The notes: generated from the sequence alone by a model not told the origin. Numbered from the stretch's first letter, positions 8,183 through 16,058 are shown. The stretch is DNA of 31,921 nucleotides from Clostridiales bacterium UBA4644 (GCA_002405755.1 DHMK01000086.1:1-31921), one strand, 5' to 3'. Translations and numbers: made by a program.

Positions 8183-9472
8183 ATGATGACTTTAGGACAA
8201 CGAATTCAATCCTTCCGAAAGGAAGCGGGGCTGAGCCAGGAGGCTCTGGGCGAAGCGCTGCATGTTTCCCGGCAGGCGGTGAGCAAATGGGAGGGCGACG
8301 GCGGCGTACCGGAGCTGGACACCCTGATCCTCATGAGCCGTCTGTTTCATGTGCGGCTGGGGACGCTGCTTGGCCTGGAGGAGGAAGCGCCCTCCTCGGA
8401 AAACGCCGCCGAGGGCGGCGAAACGCCCGGCGCACAGCTCTCGCCGGAGGCAGAGCAGCGGCTGGAGGCCCTTCTGCAGCAATACAGCCAGCAGCCCCGC
8501 CCTTCGGAAAAGAAGCCCTTCCCTCTCTGGACGCGCATTGCCGCTGCGGCGGCAGCCTGCGGCCTTGTGCTGGCGCTGATCCTGATCCCCAGAGCGCAAA
8601 GCCGCGCGCTGCAGAGCCTGCAGGCTCAGCTCTCCAGCCTGCAGAGCCGGCTTTCCATATTGGAAAGCTCCGTCAGCAGCCAGAGCAGCTCTCTGCGCGA
8701 TACCGTCCTCTCCATTTTGGAGACCCAGGACAACCCGGTGAGCAGCATGCAGGCCACCGTCCGCGCCCTGGACGCCGGCGCATACACCATTTCGGTCGAC
8801 CTCTCCGCCGGACTGAAGACCGTTTCGCCGGATACGCAGGCGCAGTTTCTGCTGAAGTGGACCGACGGCGCCGGCGCAGAGCAGGAAGCTCAGACTGACT
8901 GGAGCAGCGCCTATCCGGACGCCCGGGACACCATCATTCTGCCTCTGGGCGATGCTTCCGGAAGCCTGCAGATGTGCCTGCGGCTCAAGCTGGCCGACGG
9001 CACCCTGCAGCAGTCCCCCTGGGATTATGCCGGCGTGGATCTGGCACTGAGCGGTTATGTGCCCACGCTGGGCAACAGTCTTTACAGTCTGGTCTCCATC
9101 TCCGCCCAGAACGGCAGCACGACCTTCTCCTCCCCCGCCGACAACACCCTGCAGCTCCAGCTCTTTCTTCCGCTGGACAAGCAGTGGCCTGTTTCCGCCC
9201 GCTACACCGTTACGCTGGACGGCGCCGTCCTCTACGATGGCGATCTGACCGTCGAATCCGCCATGGATTATCAAACGGCGCTGCTGTCCTTCCCGGAGGA
9301 CCAGCCCCTCGCCATCCGGCTGGAAAAGGATCAAACGCTTCAATTTGACCTGTCCGTTATCGATACCCTCGGACTGGAATACAGCTACGGCGAGACCGTG
9401 CGCTTCGACGGCAAGGATCTGCTCTTCCCGAACATCGCCGAAAGCGCCTCTCCTGCCCACGCATTTCCCTGA
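8183..9472 (+). CDS. Membrane-anchored XRE-family regulator with an extracytoplasmic domain
   Basis: The protein has four parts. Residues 4-62 are a Cro/CI-type helix-turn-helix (LGQRIQSFRKEAGLSQEALG, then VSRQAVSKWEGDGGVPELDTL). Residues 65-113 are a Glu/Pro-rich linker. Residues 115-137 are one membrane segment (alanine- and leucine-rich, ending LILIP). Outside there is a short Ser/Leu/Gln coiled coil (about 140-180) and a beta-rich domain to residue 429 with no family I recognise. The layout suggests a one-component regulator that senses something outside the membrane or at the cell wall. The start at 8183 is chosen because AAAAGGAGA lies 10 bases before it. Its target is unknown, but an upstream palindrome may be its own operator. 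It separates pnp from the M16 peptidase gene, which are near neighbours in Bacillus. Confidence 0.85.
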   Translation: MMTLGQRIQSFRKEAGLSQEALGEALHVSRQAVSKWEGDGGVPELDTLILMSRLFHVRLGTLLGLEEEAPSSENAAEGGETPGAQLSPEAEQRLEALLQQYSQQPRPSEKKPFPLWTRIAAAAAACGLVLALILIPRAQSRALQSLQAQLSSLQSRLSILESSVSSQSSSLRDTVLSILETQDNPVSSMQATVRALDAGAYTISVDLSAGLKTVSPDTQAQFLLKWTDGAGAEQEAQTDWSSAYPDARDTIILPLGDASGSLQMCLRLKLADGTLQQSPWDYAGVDLALSGYVPTLGNSLYSLVSISAQNGSTTFSSPADNTLQLQLFLPLDKQWPVSARYTVTLDGAVLYDGDLTVESAMDYQTALLSFPEDQPLAIRLEKDQTLQFDLSVIDTLGLEYSYGETVRFDGKDLLFPNIAESASPAHAFP

Positions 9473-9526
9473 TCCCTATGGAATTTGGCGGGTTCTGCCC
9501 GCCCTGCAGAAAGGATGACTCCTGTT

Positions 9527-10774
9527 ATGGTAGAAAAAAAGCTTCTTCCCAACGGCGTCCGGGTGATCTATGAGCCGCTGGACCACGTCCGCTCCTGCGC
9601 CATCGGCGTCTGGGTGGAAAACGGCAGCTGCCATGAGCCGGACGAGCTGGCCGGCATGGCCCATTTCATCGAGCATATGCTCTTCAAGGGGACGGAGACC
9701 CGCACCGCCGCCCAGCTGGCCCAGGCCTTTGATGTGATCGGCGGACAGGTGAACGCTTTTACCACCAAGGAGCATACCTGCTTTTACGCCCGCACGCTGG
9801 ACACCCATGTGCAGACGGCGGCAGACCTTTTGTGCGATATGGTGCTGCATTCCGTCTTTGCCCAGCGGGAGCTGGAGCTGGAGCGGGGCGTTGTGCTGGA
9901 GGAGATCGGTATGTATGAGGATTCTCCCGAGGATCTGGTCTCGGAGATCCTTTCCTCTGCCTGCTTCCCCGGCCAGCCCCTGGGCAGGCCCATCCTGGGC
10001 TATGACAAAACGCTGGCCGGCATCGACCATGCCGCCATGGCCCGGTACCACCGGACACATTATGTGGCGGAAAACACCATCGTGACTCTTTCCGGAAGCT
10101 TTACCGAGAAGGATCTGCAGGCAGTCTGCAGTCTCTTTTCCGCCATGCCCTCCGGGCAGCGGAGCCTTCTGCCCTCCGCCCGTTACCAGAAGGCCGCCGT
10201 GGTCAAAAAAAAGGAGATCGAGCAGAACCATCTTCTGCTGGCCTTCCCCTCCGTCTCTGCCGCCGACCCCCGGCGCTATCCCCTGGCCGTGCTGAACAAC
10301 ATTCTTGGCGCGGGGATGAGCAGCCGCCTGTTTCAGCGGGTAAGGGAACGCTCCGGCCTGTGCTATTCCATCTACAGCTATACCAGCCTGTATGCCTCCG
10401 CCGGAGTTTTGGGCGTTTATGTGGCTCTGGGCCGGGAAATGCAGCACGACGCGCTCAGCATGATCCGGGAGGAGCTTCTGCTGCTCCGGGAGGAGGGCGT
10501 CACCCAGGACGAGCTTGTCCGCGCCAAGGAGCAGCTGAAGACCTCTCTGCTCATGGGTCTGGAAAGCACCAGCACCCGAATGTCGGCGCTGGCCCGCAGC
10601 GAGATGACCTATGGCAGCTATCTCTCCCCCCGGGAGACGGCGGCGCTGCTGGAAGCGGTCACCCGGGAGGATGTGCAGTCGCTGGCCCGGCAGGTGCTGG
10701 ACTTCAGCCAGCTGTCCTTCTCCGCCGTAGGCAATGTAGACGCCCCGGAGACCTATCTCGCGCTGCTGCGCTGA
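9527..10774 (+). CDS. M16-family zinc metallopeptidase (YmxG/MlpA-like processing protease)
   Basis: The protein is of the insulinase/mitochondrial processing peptidase family. The inverted zinc motif HFIEH is at residues 46-50, and the third zinc ligand E126 lies 76 residues further on in GVVLEEIGMYED, the family spacing. The C-terminal half has GMSSRLFQRVRERSGLCYSI, the second conserved block. At 415 residues it is a single-chain clostridial/bacillar type. The start at 9527 (MVEKKLLPNGVRVIYE) is chosen over an upstream ATG at 9515 because AGAAAGGA is correctly spaced for it and the N-terminus then matches the family. Homologues lie next to rpsO-pnp in Bacillus too, so the neighbourhood is conserved. 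Its physiological substrate is not known from sequence. Confidence 0.93.
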   Translation: MVEKKLLPNGVRVIYEPLDHVRSCAIGVWVENGSCHEPDELAGMAHFIEHMLFKGTETRTAAQLAQAFDVIGGQVNAFTTKEHTCFYARTLDTHVQTAADLLCDMVLHSVFAQRELELERGVVLEEIGMYEDSPEDLVSEILSSACFPGQPLGRPILGYDKTLAGIDHAAMARYHRTHYVAENTIVTLSGSFTEKDLQAVCSLFSAMPSGQRSLLPSARYQKAAVVKKKEIEQNHLLLAFPSVSAADPRRYPLAVLNNILGAGMSSRLFQRVRERSGLCYSIYSYTSLYASAGVLGVYVALGREMQHDALSMIREELLLLREEGVTQDELVRAKEQLKTSLLMGLESTSTRMSALARSEMTYGSYLSPRETAALLEAVTREDVQSLARQVLDFSQLSFSAVGNVDAPETYLALLR

Positions 10775-10795
10775 GCATTGTTTTTTTCGCTGCAC

Positions 10796-10824
10796 AAGGC
10801 TTCCCCGCCGGGGGAGCCTTTTTT
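10796..10824 (+). terminator. Rho-independent terminator after the M16 peptidase gene
   Basis: AAGGCTTCCCC pairs with GGGGAGCCTT with one bulged T around a GCCG loop, followed by six T. It lies 21 bases after the stop codon. Confidence 0.85.
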
Positions 10825-10844
10825 CTTCTGTCTTTTCCCTGTTC

Positions 10845-10912
10845 GGCCCCACGCTCACCGCTGGCCCTCTTTCTCGTGCAGCTTTCGGTATTTTTCCCGC
10901 GTGGCCTGCCCG
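10845..10912. repeat. Detached copy of the spoIIID 3' end (direct repeat, copy A)
   Basis: These 68 bases match 11026-11093 at 64 positions with no gap, exactly 181 bases away. Read on the minus strand they still encode GQATREKYRKLHEKEGQR and a stop, the tail of SpoIIID with Gly changed to Lys. No spoIIID body is attached. It looks like a partial tandem duplication or a scar of one. Confidence 0.85.
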
Positions 10913-10915
10913 TTT

Positions 10916-10939
10916 CCCCGCAAAACAGGTTTTGCGGGG
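10916..10939. repeat. Perfect 11-base inverted repeat between the two copies
   Basis: CCCCGCAAAAC and GTTTTGCGGGG pair perfectly around a 2-base spacer. It lies between the detached copy and the true spoIIID end. It has no T run on either side, so it is not an evident terminator. Its role is unknown. Confidence 0.7.
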
Positions 10940-11025
10940 ACCCCTTTGCATTTTACCGCCTCGCTCGCCGCACAAAGCGGCTCCCTGCGGCATGACGGCG
11001 GCACTCGCCGCCGCCCCGGCGGGCA

Positions 11026-11093
11026 GGCCCCACGCTCACCGCTGGCCCTCTCCCTCGTGCAGCTTTCGGTATTTTTCCCTTGTGGCCTGCCCG
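11026..11093. repeat. Direct repeat copy B, the native 3' end of spoIIID
   Basis: This is the second member of the 68-base repeat pair. It contains the last 18 codons and stop of spoIIID plus about ten bases downstream. The four differences from copy A fall in two adjacent pairs. Confidence 0.85.
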
Positions 11094-11305
11094 CCGCGGA
11101 GATGACGCTCCCGCTTATTTTCCTCCAAAACGGCCCGCACCTGCACATACAGGCTCCGATCGATGGCATAAAGCCGGGCCGTCACATCCTTATGCACGCT
11201 GGATTTGCTCAGGCCAAACCGTTTGGCCGCCGCCCGAACGGTGGCCCGCTGCTCCACGATATAATTGCCCAGCTCACAGGCCCGGTCCTCCATGTTCTCT
11301 GTCAC
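11036..11305 (-). CDS. spoIIID: Sporulation transcription factor SpoIIID
   Basis: SpoIIID is a small DNA-binding protein that switches the mother-cell programme between sigma-E and sigma-K during endospore formation. The 89-residue product matches the family along its length: GNYIVEQRATVRAAAKRFGLSKSSVHKDVTARL carries the helix-turn-helix, and RHLRGGQATREKYR is the conserved basic C-terminal helix. The start is set at GTG 11305, because AGGGGAG is ten bases before it and the resulting N-terminus has the same length as the Bacillus protein. An ATG at 11293 and a TTG at 11326 are alternatives. The gene diverges from a Ca2+ ATPase gene across 134 bases with sigma-E-like promoters. Its 3' end is duplicated downstream. 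Its presence indicates a spore former. Confidence 0.95.
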   Translation of the reverse strand: MTENMEDRACELGNYIVEQRATVRAAAKRFGLSKSSVHKDVTARLYAIDRSLYVQVRAVLEENKRERHLRGGQATREKYRKLHEGEGQR

Positions 11306-11338
11306 GCTGTCCACGCTCCCCTGCAATTCTGCTGGTCC

Positions 11339-11367
11339 AGCCTATGCATTTGCAGGCGCGCTTATGC
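11339..11367 (-). promoter_or_regulatory. Sigma-E-like promoter of spoIIID
   Basis: On the minus strand GCATAAG (11367-11361) and CATAGGCT (11346-11339) are 14 bases apart. They match five of seven and six of eight positions of the Bacillus sigma-E consensus (KMATATT, CATACAMT). Transcription would begin about 27 bases before the GTG start. spoIIID is under sigma-E control in Bacillus. Confidence 0.55.
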
Positions 11368-11375
11368 CAAAAAAG

Positions 11376-11385
11376 GCTTGTCATA
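11376..11385 (-). promoter_or_regulatory. Candidate SpoIIID binding site overlapping the ATPase promoter
   Basis: TATGACAAGC on the minus strand agrees with the Bacillus SpoIIID consensus WWRRACARNY at nine of ten positions and overlaps the -35 element of the divergent ATPase promoter. A weaker related site, TGGTACAAGC, lies at 11407-11416 (eight of ten). Short motifs occur by chance, so confidence is limited. Confidence 0.4.
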
Positions 11386-11409
11386 CCCCGTCCCTCCGGT
11401 GCATAGGCT
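11381..11409 (+). promoter_or_regulatory. Sigma-E-like promoter of the Ca2+ ATPase gene
   Basis: TCATACC (11381-11387) and CATAGGCT (11402-11409) are again 14 bases apart, with the same -10 octamer as the spoIIID promoter in mirror image. The -10 elements lie in a perfect 10-base inverted repeat, AGCCTATGCA (11339-11348) and TGCATAGGCT (11400-11409). Transcription would begin near 11416, about 24 bases before the ATG. Confidence 0.5.
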
Positions 11410-11439
11410 TGTACCAAACTGCACTGGGAGCGTGATGCT

Positions 11440-14034
11440 ATGGAAACCAATCAGGCCACCGGCCTGCGCCTGCCGGAGGTGGAGGCCGCCCGGGCGGCCC
11501 ACGGCAGCAACGCCCTGCCCCAGCCCCGGGGCAAGGGCTTTTTTCTCCGGCTTTTGGAAAATCTCAGCGACCCGATCATTAAAATACTGCTCATCGCCCT
11601 GGCGGTGAATATGCTCTTTTTATTTCGGGGCGAGGGCTGGTTCGAGACGGCGGGCATCGCGCTGGCGGTCTTCGCGGCGGCACTGATCTCAACGCTTTCC
11701 GAATCCAGCAGCGAAAACGCCTTTCTCCGGCTGCAGCAGGAGGCCGCACGGATCACCTGCCGGGTGCGGCGGGAGGCGCTTTTGCAGGAGATCCCGGCGG
11801 AGGAGCTGGTGGTGGGCGATCTGGTGCTGCTGGAGGCGGGAGAGGGCATCCCCGCCGACGGCGTTCTGGTCCGGGGCGAGCTCCTTTGCGACCAGTCTGC
11901 CCTGACCGGCGAGAGCCGCGAGATCTGCAAGCAGCCCGCTCCGCCGGAGGAGCCGGAGCGCTGGGATCCTGCAAGCCCGCACCTGCTGCTGCGCGGCGCA
12001 AGCGTTGCCGCCGGGGATGGCATGATGCAGGTGCTGCGCACCGGCGAACACACGCTCTTCGGCAGCATGGCCCTCTCCCTGCAGGAGCAGCCCCGGGAAA
12101 GCCCCCTGAAGCTTCGGCTGGGCAGGCTGGCCCGCGCCATGAGCCGGCTGGGCTACGGCGCGGCGCTGCTGGTGGCGCTGGCAGACCTGTTCCACCAGAT
12201 CGTCATTGCAAACGCCTTCGTTCCCTCGCTGATGCTGGCCCAGCTTTCCCATCTGCCCACGGTGCTGGAGCTGCTGCTCCACGCCGCAACGCTGGCCATC
12301 AGCGTCATCATCGTGGCCGTTCCGGAGGGTCTGCCCATGATGATCACCGTGGTGCTCTCCCGCAGCATGCTGCGAATGCAGAAAAGCGGCGTCATGGTGC
12401 GCAAGCTCACCGGCATCGAAACGGCGGGCAGCCTGGATCTTTTGTTTACCGACAAGACCGGCACCCTCACCCGGGGCCGGCTGACGGTGGAGGGGCTTTT
12501 GCTGGGCGATGGACGGCGGCTTACGCCCAAGGCCCTGCGGCAGCTGCCGGCGCTTTGGCAGGCCGTCCGGGAATGCTGTCTGCTGAACTCCTCCGCCGCC
12601 TGGAGCGCTCACGGTCCCACCGGCGGCAACGCCACCGACCGGGCGCTTTTGGATCTGGCGGGACGGGAGCCGGTCCAGGCCCGGCGGCTGCGCTATCAGC
12701 CCTTTGATTCCGCCCGAAAATACGCGGCGGCCTCGGTAGCGGAGGGAAGCTTTCCCTGCTATCTCAAGGGTGCGCCGGAGCTTCTGCTGCCCCGCTGCAG
12801 ACAGCTTTTGGGCCAGGACGGCCCCCAGCCCCTGAGCTCCGCCGCCCTCTCCGCCCTGTGGCAAAGGGAAGCGGCCCAAGGGATGCGGGTGCTCTGTCTC
12901 TGCGCCGCCGGGGGCGCAGAGGAGGACGGGCTGACGCTGTTGGCGCTGGCGCTGATCCGCGACAGTCTGCGGCCGGAGGCCTCCGCCGCCGTGCGGCAGA
13001 TCCAAAGCGCCGGCGTCCAGGTGGTGATGGTCACCGGCGACAGCCCGGAAACCGCCCGGGCCATCGCTTCGGGCGCAGGGCTTCTGCGGGGCGGCGGAAC
13101 GGTGCTCACCTCCCGGGAGCTTTCCCAGATGACCGACCGGCAGATCGCGGAGCAGCTGCCCTCTCTGCGGGTGGTGGCCCGGGCGCTGCCCACGGACAAG
13201 AGCCGTCTGGTGCGCATCGCGCAGAATGCGGGCCATGTGGTGGGCATGACCGGCGACGGCATCAACGACGCTCCGGCCCTGCGGCTGGCGGACGTGGGCT
13301 TTGCTATGGGCAGCGGCACCCGCGTGGCCAAGGACGCCGGCGACATCATCATTCTGGACGACAACATCTCCTCCATCGAAAAGGCCATCCTCTTCGGCCG
13401 GACGATCTTCCACAGCATCCAGCGGTTTCTGGTGTTTCAGCTCACGCTGAACTTCACCGCCGTGGCCGTCTCCGTGCTGGGGCCGTTTTTGGGGGTGGAG
13501 ACCCCCGTCACCGTGATCCAGATGCTCTGGATCAACATGATCATGGACACGCTGGCGGGGCTGGCCTTTGCCGGCGAGCCGCCCATGGAGCAATATATGC
13601 GCCGTCCGCCGCTCCCCCGGGACGCGCCTGTGCTGACCCGGGACATGGCCCGGCAGATCGGCGGGCTCTGTCTTTATCTGACGGCCCTCTGCGCAGCGTT
13701 TCTCCGGCTGCCCCTGTTCCGGCGGCTGTTTCATTGGGAAAACGGTCTGTTTCTTTCCGCGTTTTTCGCCCTGTTTGTCTTTTCCGGGCTGGCGGCGGCC
13801 TTTTGCGCCAGAAAGGAAGGGCCGGAGCTGCTCTCCGGTCTGCTGCGCAACCGGGCCTTTCTGGGCATCATCGCTCTGGCGGGACTGGTGCAGCTGGCGC
13901 TGCTTTATTTCGGCGGCGTCGTCTTCCGGACGCAGCCCCTCCCCCTCCCCATGCTGGGGCAGATCCTGCTGCTGTCCCTCTCCGTGATCCCCGCCGACCT
14001 GATCCTCAAGCTGCTCCGCCCCGCAAAGCAGTAG
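11440..14034 (+). CDS. P-type Ca2+-transporting ATPase (P2-type, SERCA/PMCA-like)
   Basis: This is a cation pump driven by ATP through a phospho-aspartate. Motifs in order: N-terminal cation-ATPase region (2-60); TGES at 156-159; PEGLP at 295-299 in membrane helix 4, typical of Ca2+ pumps; phosphorylation site DKTGTLT with D338; KGAPE at 443-447 in the nucleotide domain; TGDSPETA at 532-539; TGDGIND at 604-610; and LWINMIMDTLAG near 696-707, with Asn and Asp at the Ca2+-site positions of helix 6. The 864 residues are full length. GGGAG precedes the ATG by nine bases. Bacillus YloB, a sporulation-expressed Ca2+ ATPase, is a possible functional parallel, because the gene diverges from spoIIID behind a sigma-E-like promoter. 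Ion specificity is inferred from motifs. Confidence 0.93.
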   Translation: METNQATGLRLPEVEAARAAHGSNALPQPRGKGFFLRLLENLSDPIIKILLIALAVNMLFLFRGEGWFETAGIALAVFAAALISTLSESSSENAFLRLQQEAARITCRVRREALLQEIPAEELVVGDLVLLEAGEGIPADGVLVRGELLCDQSALTGESREICKQPAPPEEPERWDPASPHLLLRGASVAAGDGMMQVLRTGEHTLFGSMALSLQEQPRESPLKLRLGRLARAMSRLGYGAALLVALADLFHQIVIANAFVPSLMLAQLSHLPTVLELLLHAATLAISVIIVAVPEGLPMMITVVLSRSMLRMQKSGVMVRKLTGIETAGSLDLLFTDKTGTLTRGRLTVEGLLLGDGRRLTPKALRQLPALWQAVRECCLLNSSAAWSAHGPTGGNATDRALLDLAGREPVQARRLRYQPFDSARKYAAASVAEGSFPCYLKGAPELLLPRCRQLLGQDGPQPLSSAALSALWQREAAQGMRVLCLCAAGGAEEDGLTLLALALIRDSLRPEASAAVRQIQSAGVQVVMVTGDSPETARAIASGAGLLRGGGTVLTSRELSQMTDRQIAEQLPSLRVVARALPTDKSRLVRIAQNAGHVVGMTGDGINDAPALRLADVGFAMGSGTRVAKDAGDIIILDDNISSIEKAILFGRTIFHSIQRFLVFQLTLNFTAVAVSVLGPFLGVETPVTVIQMLWINMIMDTLAGLAFAGEPPMEQYMRRPPLPRDAPVLTRDMARQIGGLCLYLTALCAAFLRLPLFRRLFHWENGLFLSAFFALFVFSGLAAAFCARKEGPELLSGLLRNRAFLGIIALAGLVQLALLYFGGVVFRTQPLPLPMLGQILLLSLSVIPADLILKLLRPAKQ

Positions 14035-14047
14035 GGCAGAATACAAA

Positions 14048-14072
14048 CCCCCGGCGGCAAAGCCGCCGGGGG
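14048..14072. terminator. Hairpin between the ATPase gene and the beta-helix pseudogene
   Basis: CCCCCGGCGGC and GCCGCCGGGGG pair perfectly over 11 bases around a three-base loop. The minus strand continues TTTGTATT, so it works better as the terminator of the minus-strand gene ending at 14090. It may serve both converging genes. Confidence 0.75.
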
Positions 14073-14089
14073 AAAGTGCGTTGAGGGTT

Positions 14090-15436
14090 TTACTTTGCGG
14101 TAACCGTATAGTAGGAACCGGTCTCAGTCACATTATAATTGTTCAAATCAACATAAGCGCTGGGGTTCTGAGAAAATGTTCCGCCAGTAACCACGATTTG
14201 CCCATCATTTTCGGTTTGGAAGATATTTCCGTTAACCCACACCTTGCAATCAGAGATAATGATCGTTCCGCCATCAGCATAAAACACCACGCTCTTTGCA
14301 CCGCTGGAGCTAAATGTGCCGCCCGTCACATTCACAACAGCACCATTTTGAGCTTCAACGGATTTGAATTGGCTTCCGCTCGATTCAAAGGTTCCGCCGC
14401 TAATATTTACCGTAGTGTTTTCGCCCGTTGCTGTTATAAGCTTTCCCTGAAATCCCTCATTAGTATTTGTTCCGCCGGTAACATTCAAGGTGCCGCCGTC
14501 CTTTACCGTAAAAGAACCCCACTGATAAGCATTCGCTCCAGTCAGCCCAATACCCATCGTAAGCTTACCGGCGCCCTCCACAGTTACCTTCGCATTTCCA
14601 AGCTTGCTTTCCGCATTGCCGTTGATCGTAACCTCGCCCTCGGAAATAACACTATTTTCCAGCGTCAATTTTTTATCCGCAACATCTACAGTTACATTGC
14701 CGCCATTGAGATCAACACCGCTCACATCCTGACTCAAGGTCACCTTCACCGGCGCTCCTGCGGCCTTGCCCTTTTCCATTGCAGCTTTGATGTCCTCTGC
14801 ACTCGTCACAGTGGCATCCACCGGAGTGGGGAAGGGTGCGTCCTTATCATACTGATCATCAAAGCTGTCGTTCTCAACAGTATCCTGCGTGGCGTAGACG
14901 GTGATGCCGATGCCGTCCAGCGTCAGGCTCTGATAGTCGTTGCCGGCTTCCTCCTTCATATGCGCATAAATATAGATCGGGGCTGTGCCAGCAGTTGCTT
15001 TAAGGCTGCCGGCCAATTCACTTAAAGGCTTTTTACCTCCGAAATTGGGGGACAGATAGTAATAACCGAACTCTAAGACATCCAGAAGCTCATTGTCTCC
15101 GGTAATGCCCATTCACGACGACCTTATATTTGAGCGCTAAATTGCCGTTGCTTTTAATAGAAAACGGCTGAAGATAATAGGTGCATCCGGGCTCCCAGAA
15201 AATTGCGTCTTGCTCGCGTTCATCCTTGGCCTGCCACTTCAGCTGTTGGCCAACAAGAGAAGGATAGTTTTATTTCGATGAATCAACGATATCCACATCC
15301 AGCGTACCGGAAACGATCTTGTTCACCCCCGTGGTCGCCGTATCGGTGAACCAGGCGAAGGTGGAGCCGACCAGCATTGCGAGGCAGATGAGCAGGGAGG
15401 TAAAGCTCAAAAGCAACGCACTTTTTTGCTTTTCAT
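14090..15436 (-). pseudogene. SipW-signal (TasA/camelysin-like) protein with C-terminal beta-helix, frameshifted
   Basis: The gene begins at ATG 15436 behind AAAGGAG, but the frame ends after nine codons. One more A in the A6 run (T6 at 15422-15427) would restore a SipW-type signal peptide, SALLLSFTSLLICLAMLVGS, then TFAWFTDTATTGVNKIVSG and LDVDIVD. An in-frame TAA follows at 15270-15272. The same frame then continues SLVGQQLKWQAKD, FWEPGCTYYLQPFSIKSNGN and ALKYKVVVNG. One surplus base in the CCC at 15108-15110 throws it out of frame before ITGDNELLDVLEFGYYY. The last 340 codons are open: a camelysin-like part, then repeats such as VNISGGTFESSG, VNVTGGTFSSSG and IVVTGGTFSQNPSAYVD, a beta-helix ladder, ending YYTVTAK. 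Such proteins are exported, often into matrix fibres or surface layers. It could be a real pseudogene, a slippage-switched gene, or an assembly error. Confidence 0.8.
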
Positions 15437-15624
15437 GTGTTTTTTCTCCTTTACTATTATAATATTATGTCATCGGCAGTGCCGGTCATATTCGGAGGAG
15501 CGCAGAAAAGGACATGGCCTTTTGGGGACGGGCAATGACACCCGCAACTTTATTTTGAAATAATTTTATCGCGTTTCCCGGCAAATTGCAAGTGCTTTTC
15601 CCAAAATAACGCCCAAAAAAGCAG

Positions 15625-15652
15625 AAAAAAGCCACGGTTTTCGTGGCTTTTT
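15625..15652 (-). terminator. Rho-independent terminator of the MarR-ABC exporter operon
   Basis: GCCACG and CGTGGC pair around a five-base loop, flanked by A6 and T5 that extend the stem. On the minus strand the hairpin is followed by six T, right after the stop of the 119-residue gene. The flanking tracts make it usable in both directions. Confidence 0.8.
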
Positions 15653-15655
15653 CGT

Positions 15656-16015
15656 TCATTCCGTCTCCGCACCCAGCAAAAGCAGCAGTCCCGCCCCAGT
15701 GATCCGCTGGGTCATCGTTCCCGGCAGGCCTTCCAGCGAAAGCTCCCGCGGCTGTAGTAGCCGTCCGTCCAGCGTCCGCATCTCCCGCTGCAGCGCCGCC
15801 ATGCCGCCCCTCTGCAAAAGAGACGAGGCCGTCACCGTGGCCCGCCGGTCCAGGCCGCAGGTGATCACCTGTCCCCGGCAGCAAACGCTTCCCTGCCGAT
15901 CGATGCGCACCTGACAGCTCCCTCCCGCGCCCACCGCCGCATCCAGTCCCCGCTGCCGCAGCAGCCGGCGCAGCCAGCGCTCATCCCATGGATTTTCACA
16001 AGCGATCCAGATCAT
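15656..16015 (-). CDS. Small protein of unknown function, last gene of the exporter operon
   Basis: I do not recognise this family securely. The 119-residue protein starts at ATG 16015, behind AGGGAGGCGGG, 43 bases after the stop of the second ABC exporter gene. Its GC use resembles its neighbours, so it reads as a real gene. Visible features: three cysteines at the centre (GSVCCRGQVITCGLDRRATV), a serine pair in TASSLLQRGG, and a QREMRTLDGRLLQPREL block. No signal peptide or obvious membrane helix is present, and the C-terminus is GLLLLLGAETE. A role linked to the exporter is possible because of the operon, but nothing in the sequence shows it. Confidence 0.7.
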   Translation of the reverse strand: MIWIACENPWDERWLRRLLRQRGLDAAVGAGGSCQVRIDRQGSVCCRGQVITCGLDRRATVTASSLLQRGGMAALQREMRTLDGRLLQPRELSLEGLPGTMTQRITGAGLLLLLGAETE

Positions 16016-16058
16016 GCTCCCGCCTCCCTGGGGGTAGTTTTGGCGGAAAGCGCCCAAA

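Noticed and set aside
10855..11169. A second SpoIIID-like protein on the minus strand
   Set aside because: Only its last 18 residues match SpoIIID. The rest is read from the reverse frame of other sequence, so it is a partial duplication and not a gene.
14081..15025. Plus-strand 314-codon frame opposite the SipW-type gene
   Set aside because: Its residues resemble no family, and the minus frame has clear beta-helix repeats and a matching terminator.
15456..15461. TATAAT upstream of the SipW-type pseudogene as a promoter
   Set aside because: The resulting start would fall inside the ribosome binding site, and no -35 precedes it at the proper distance.
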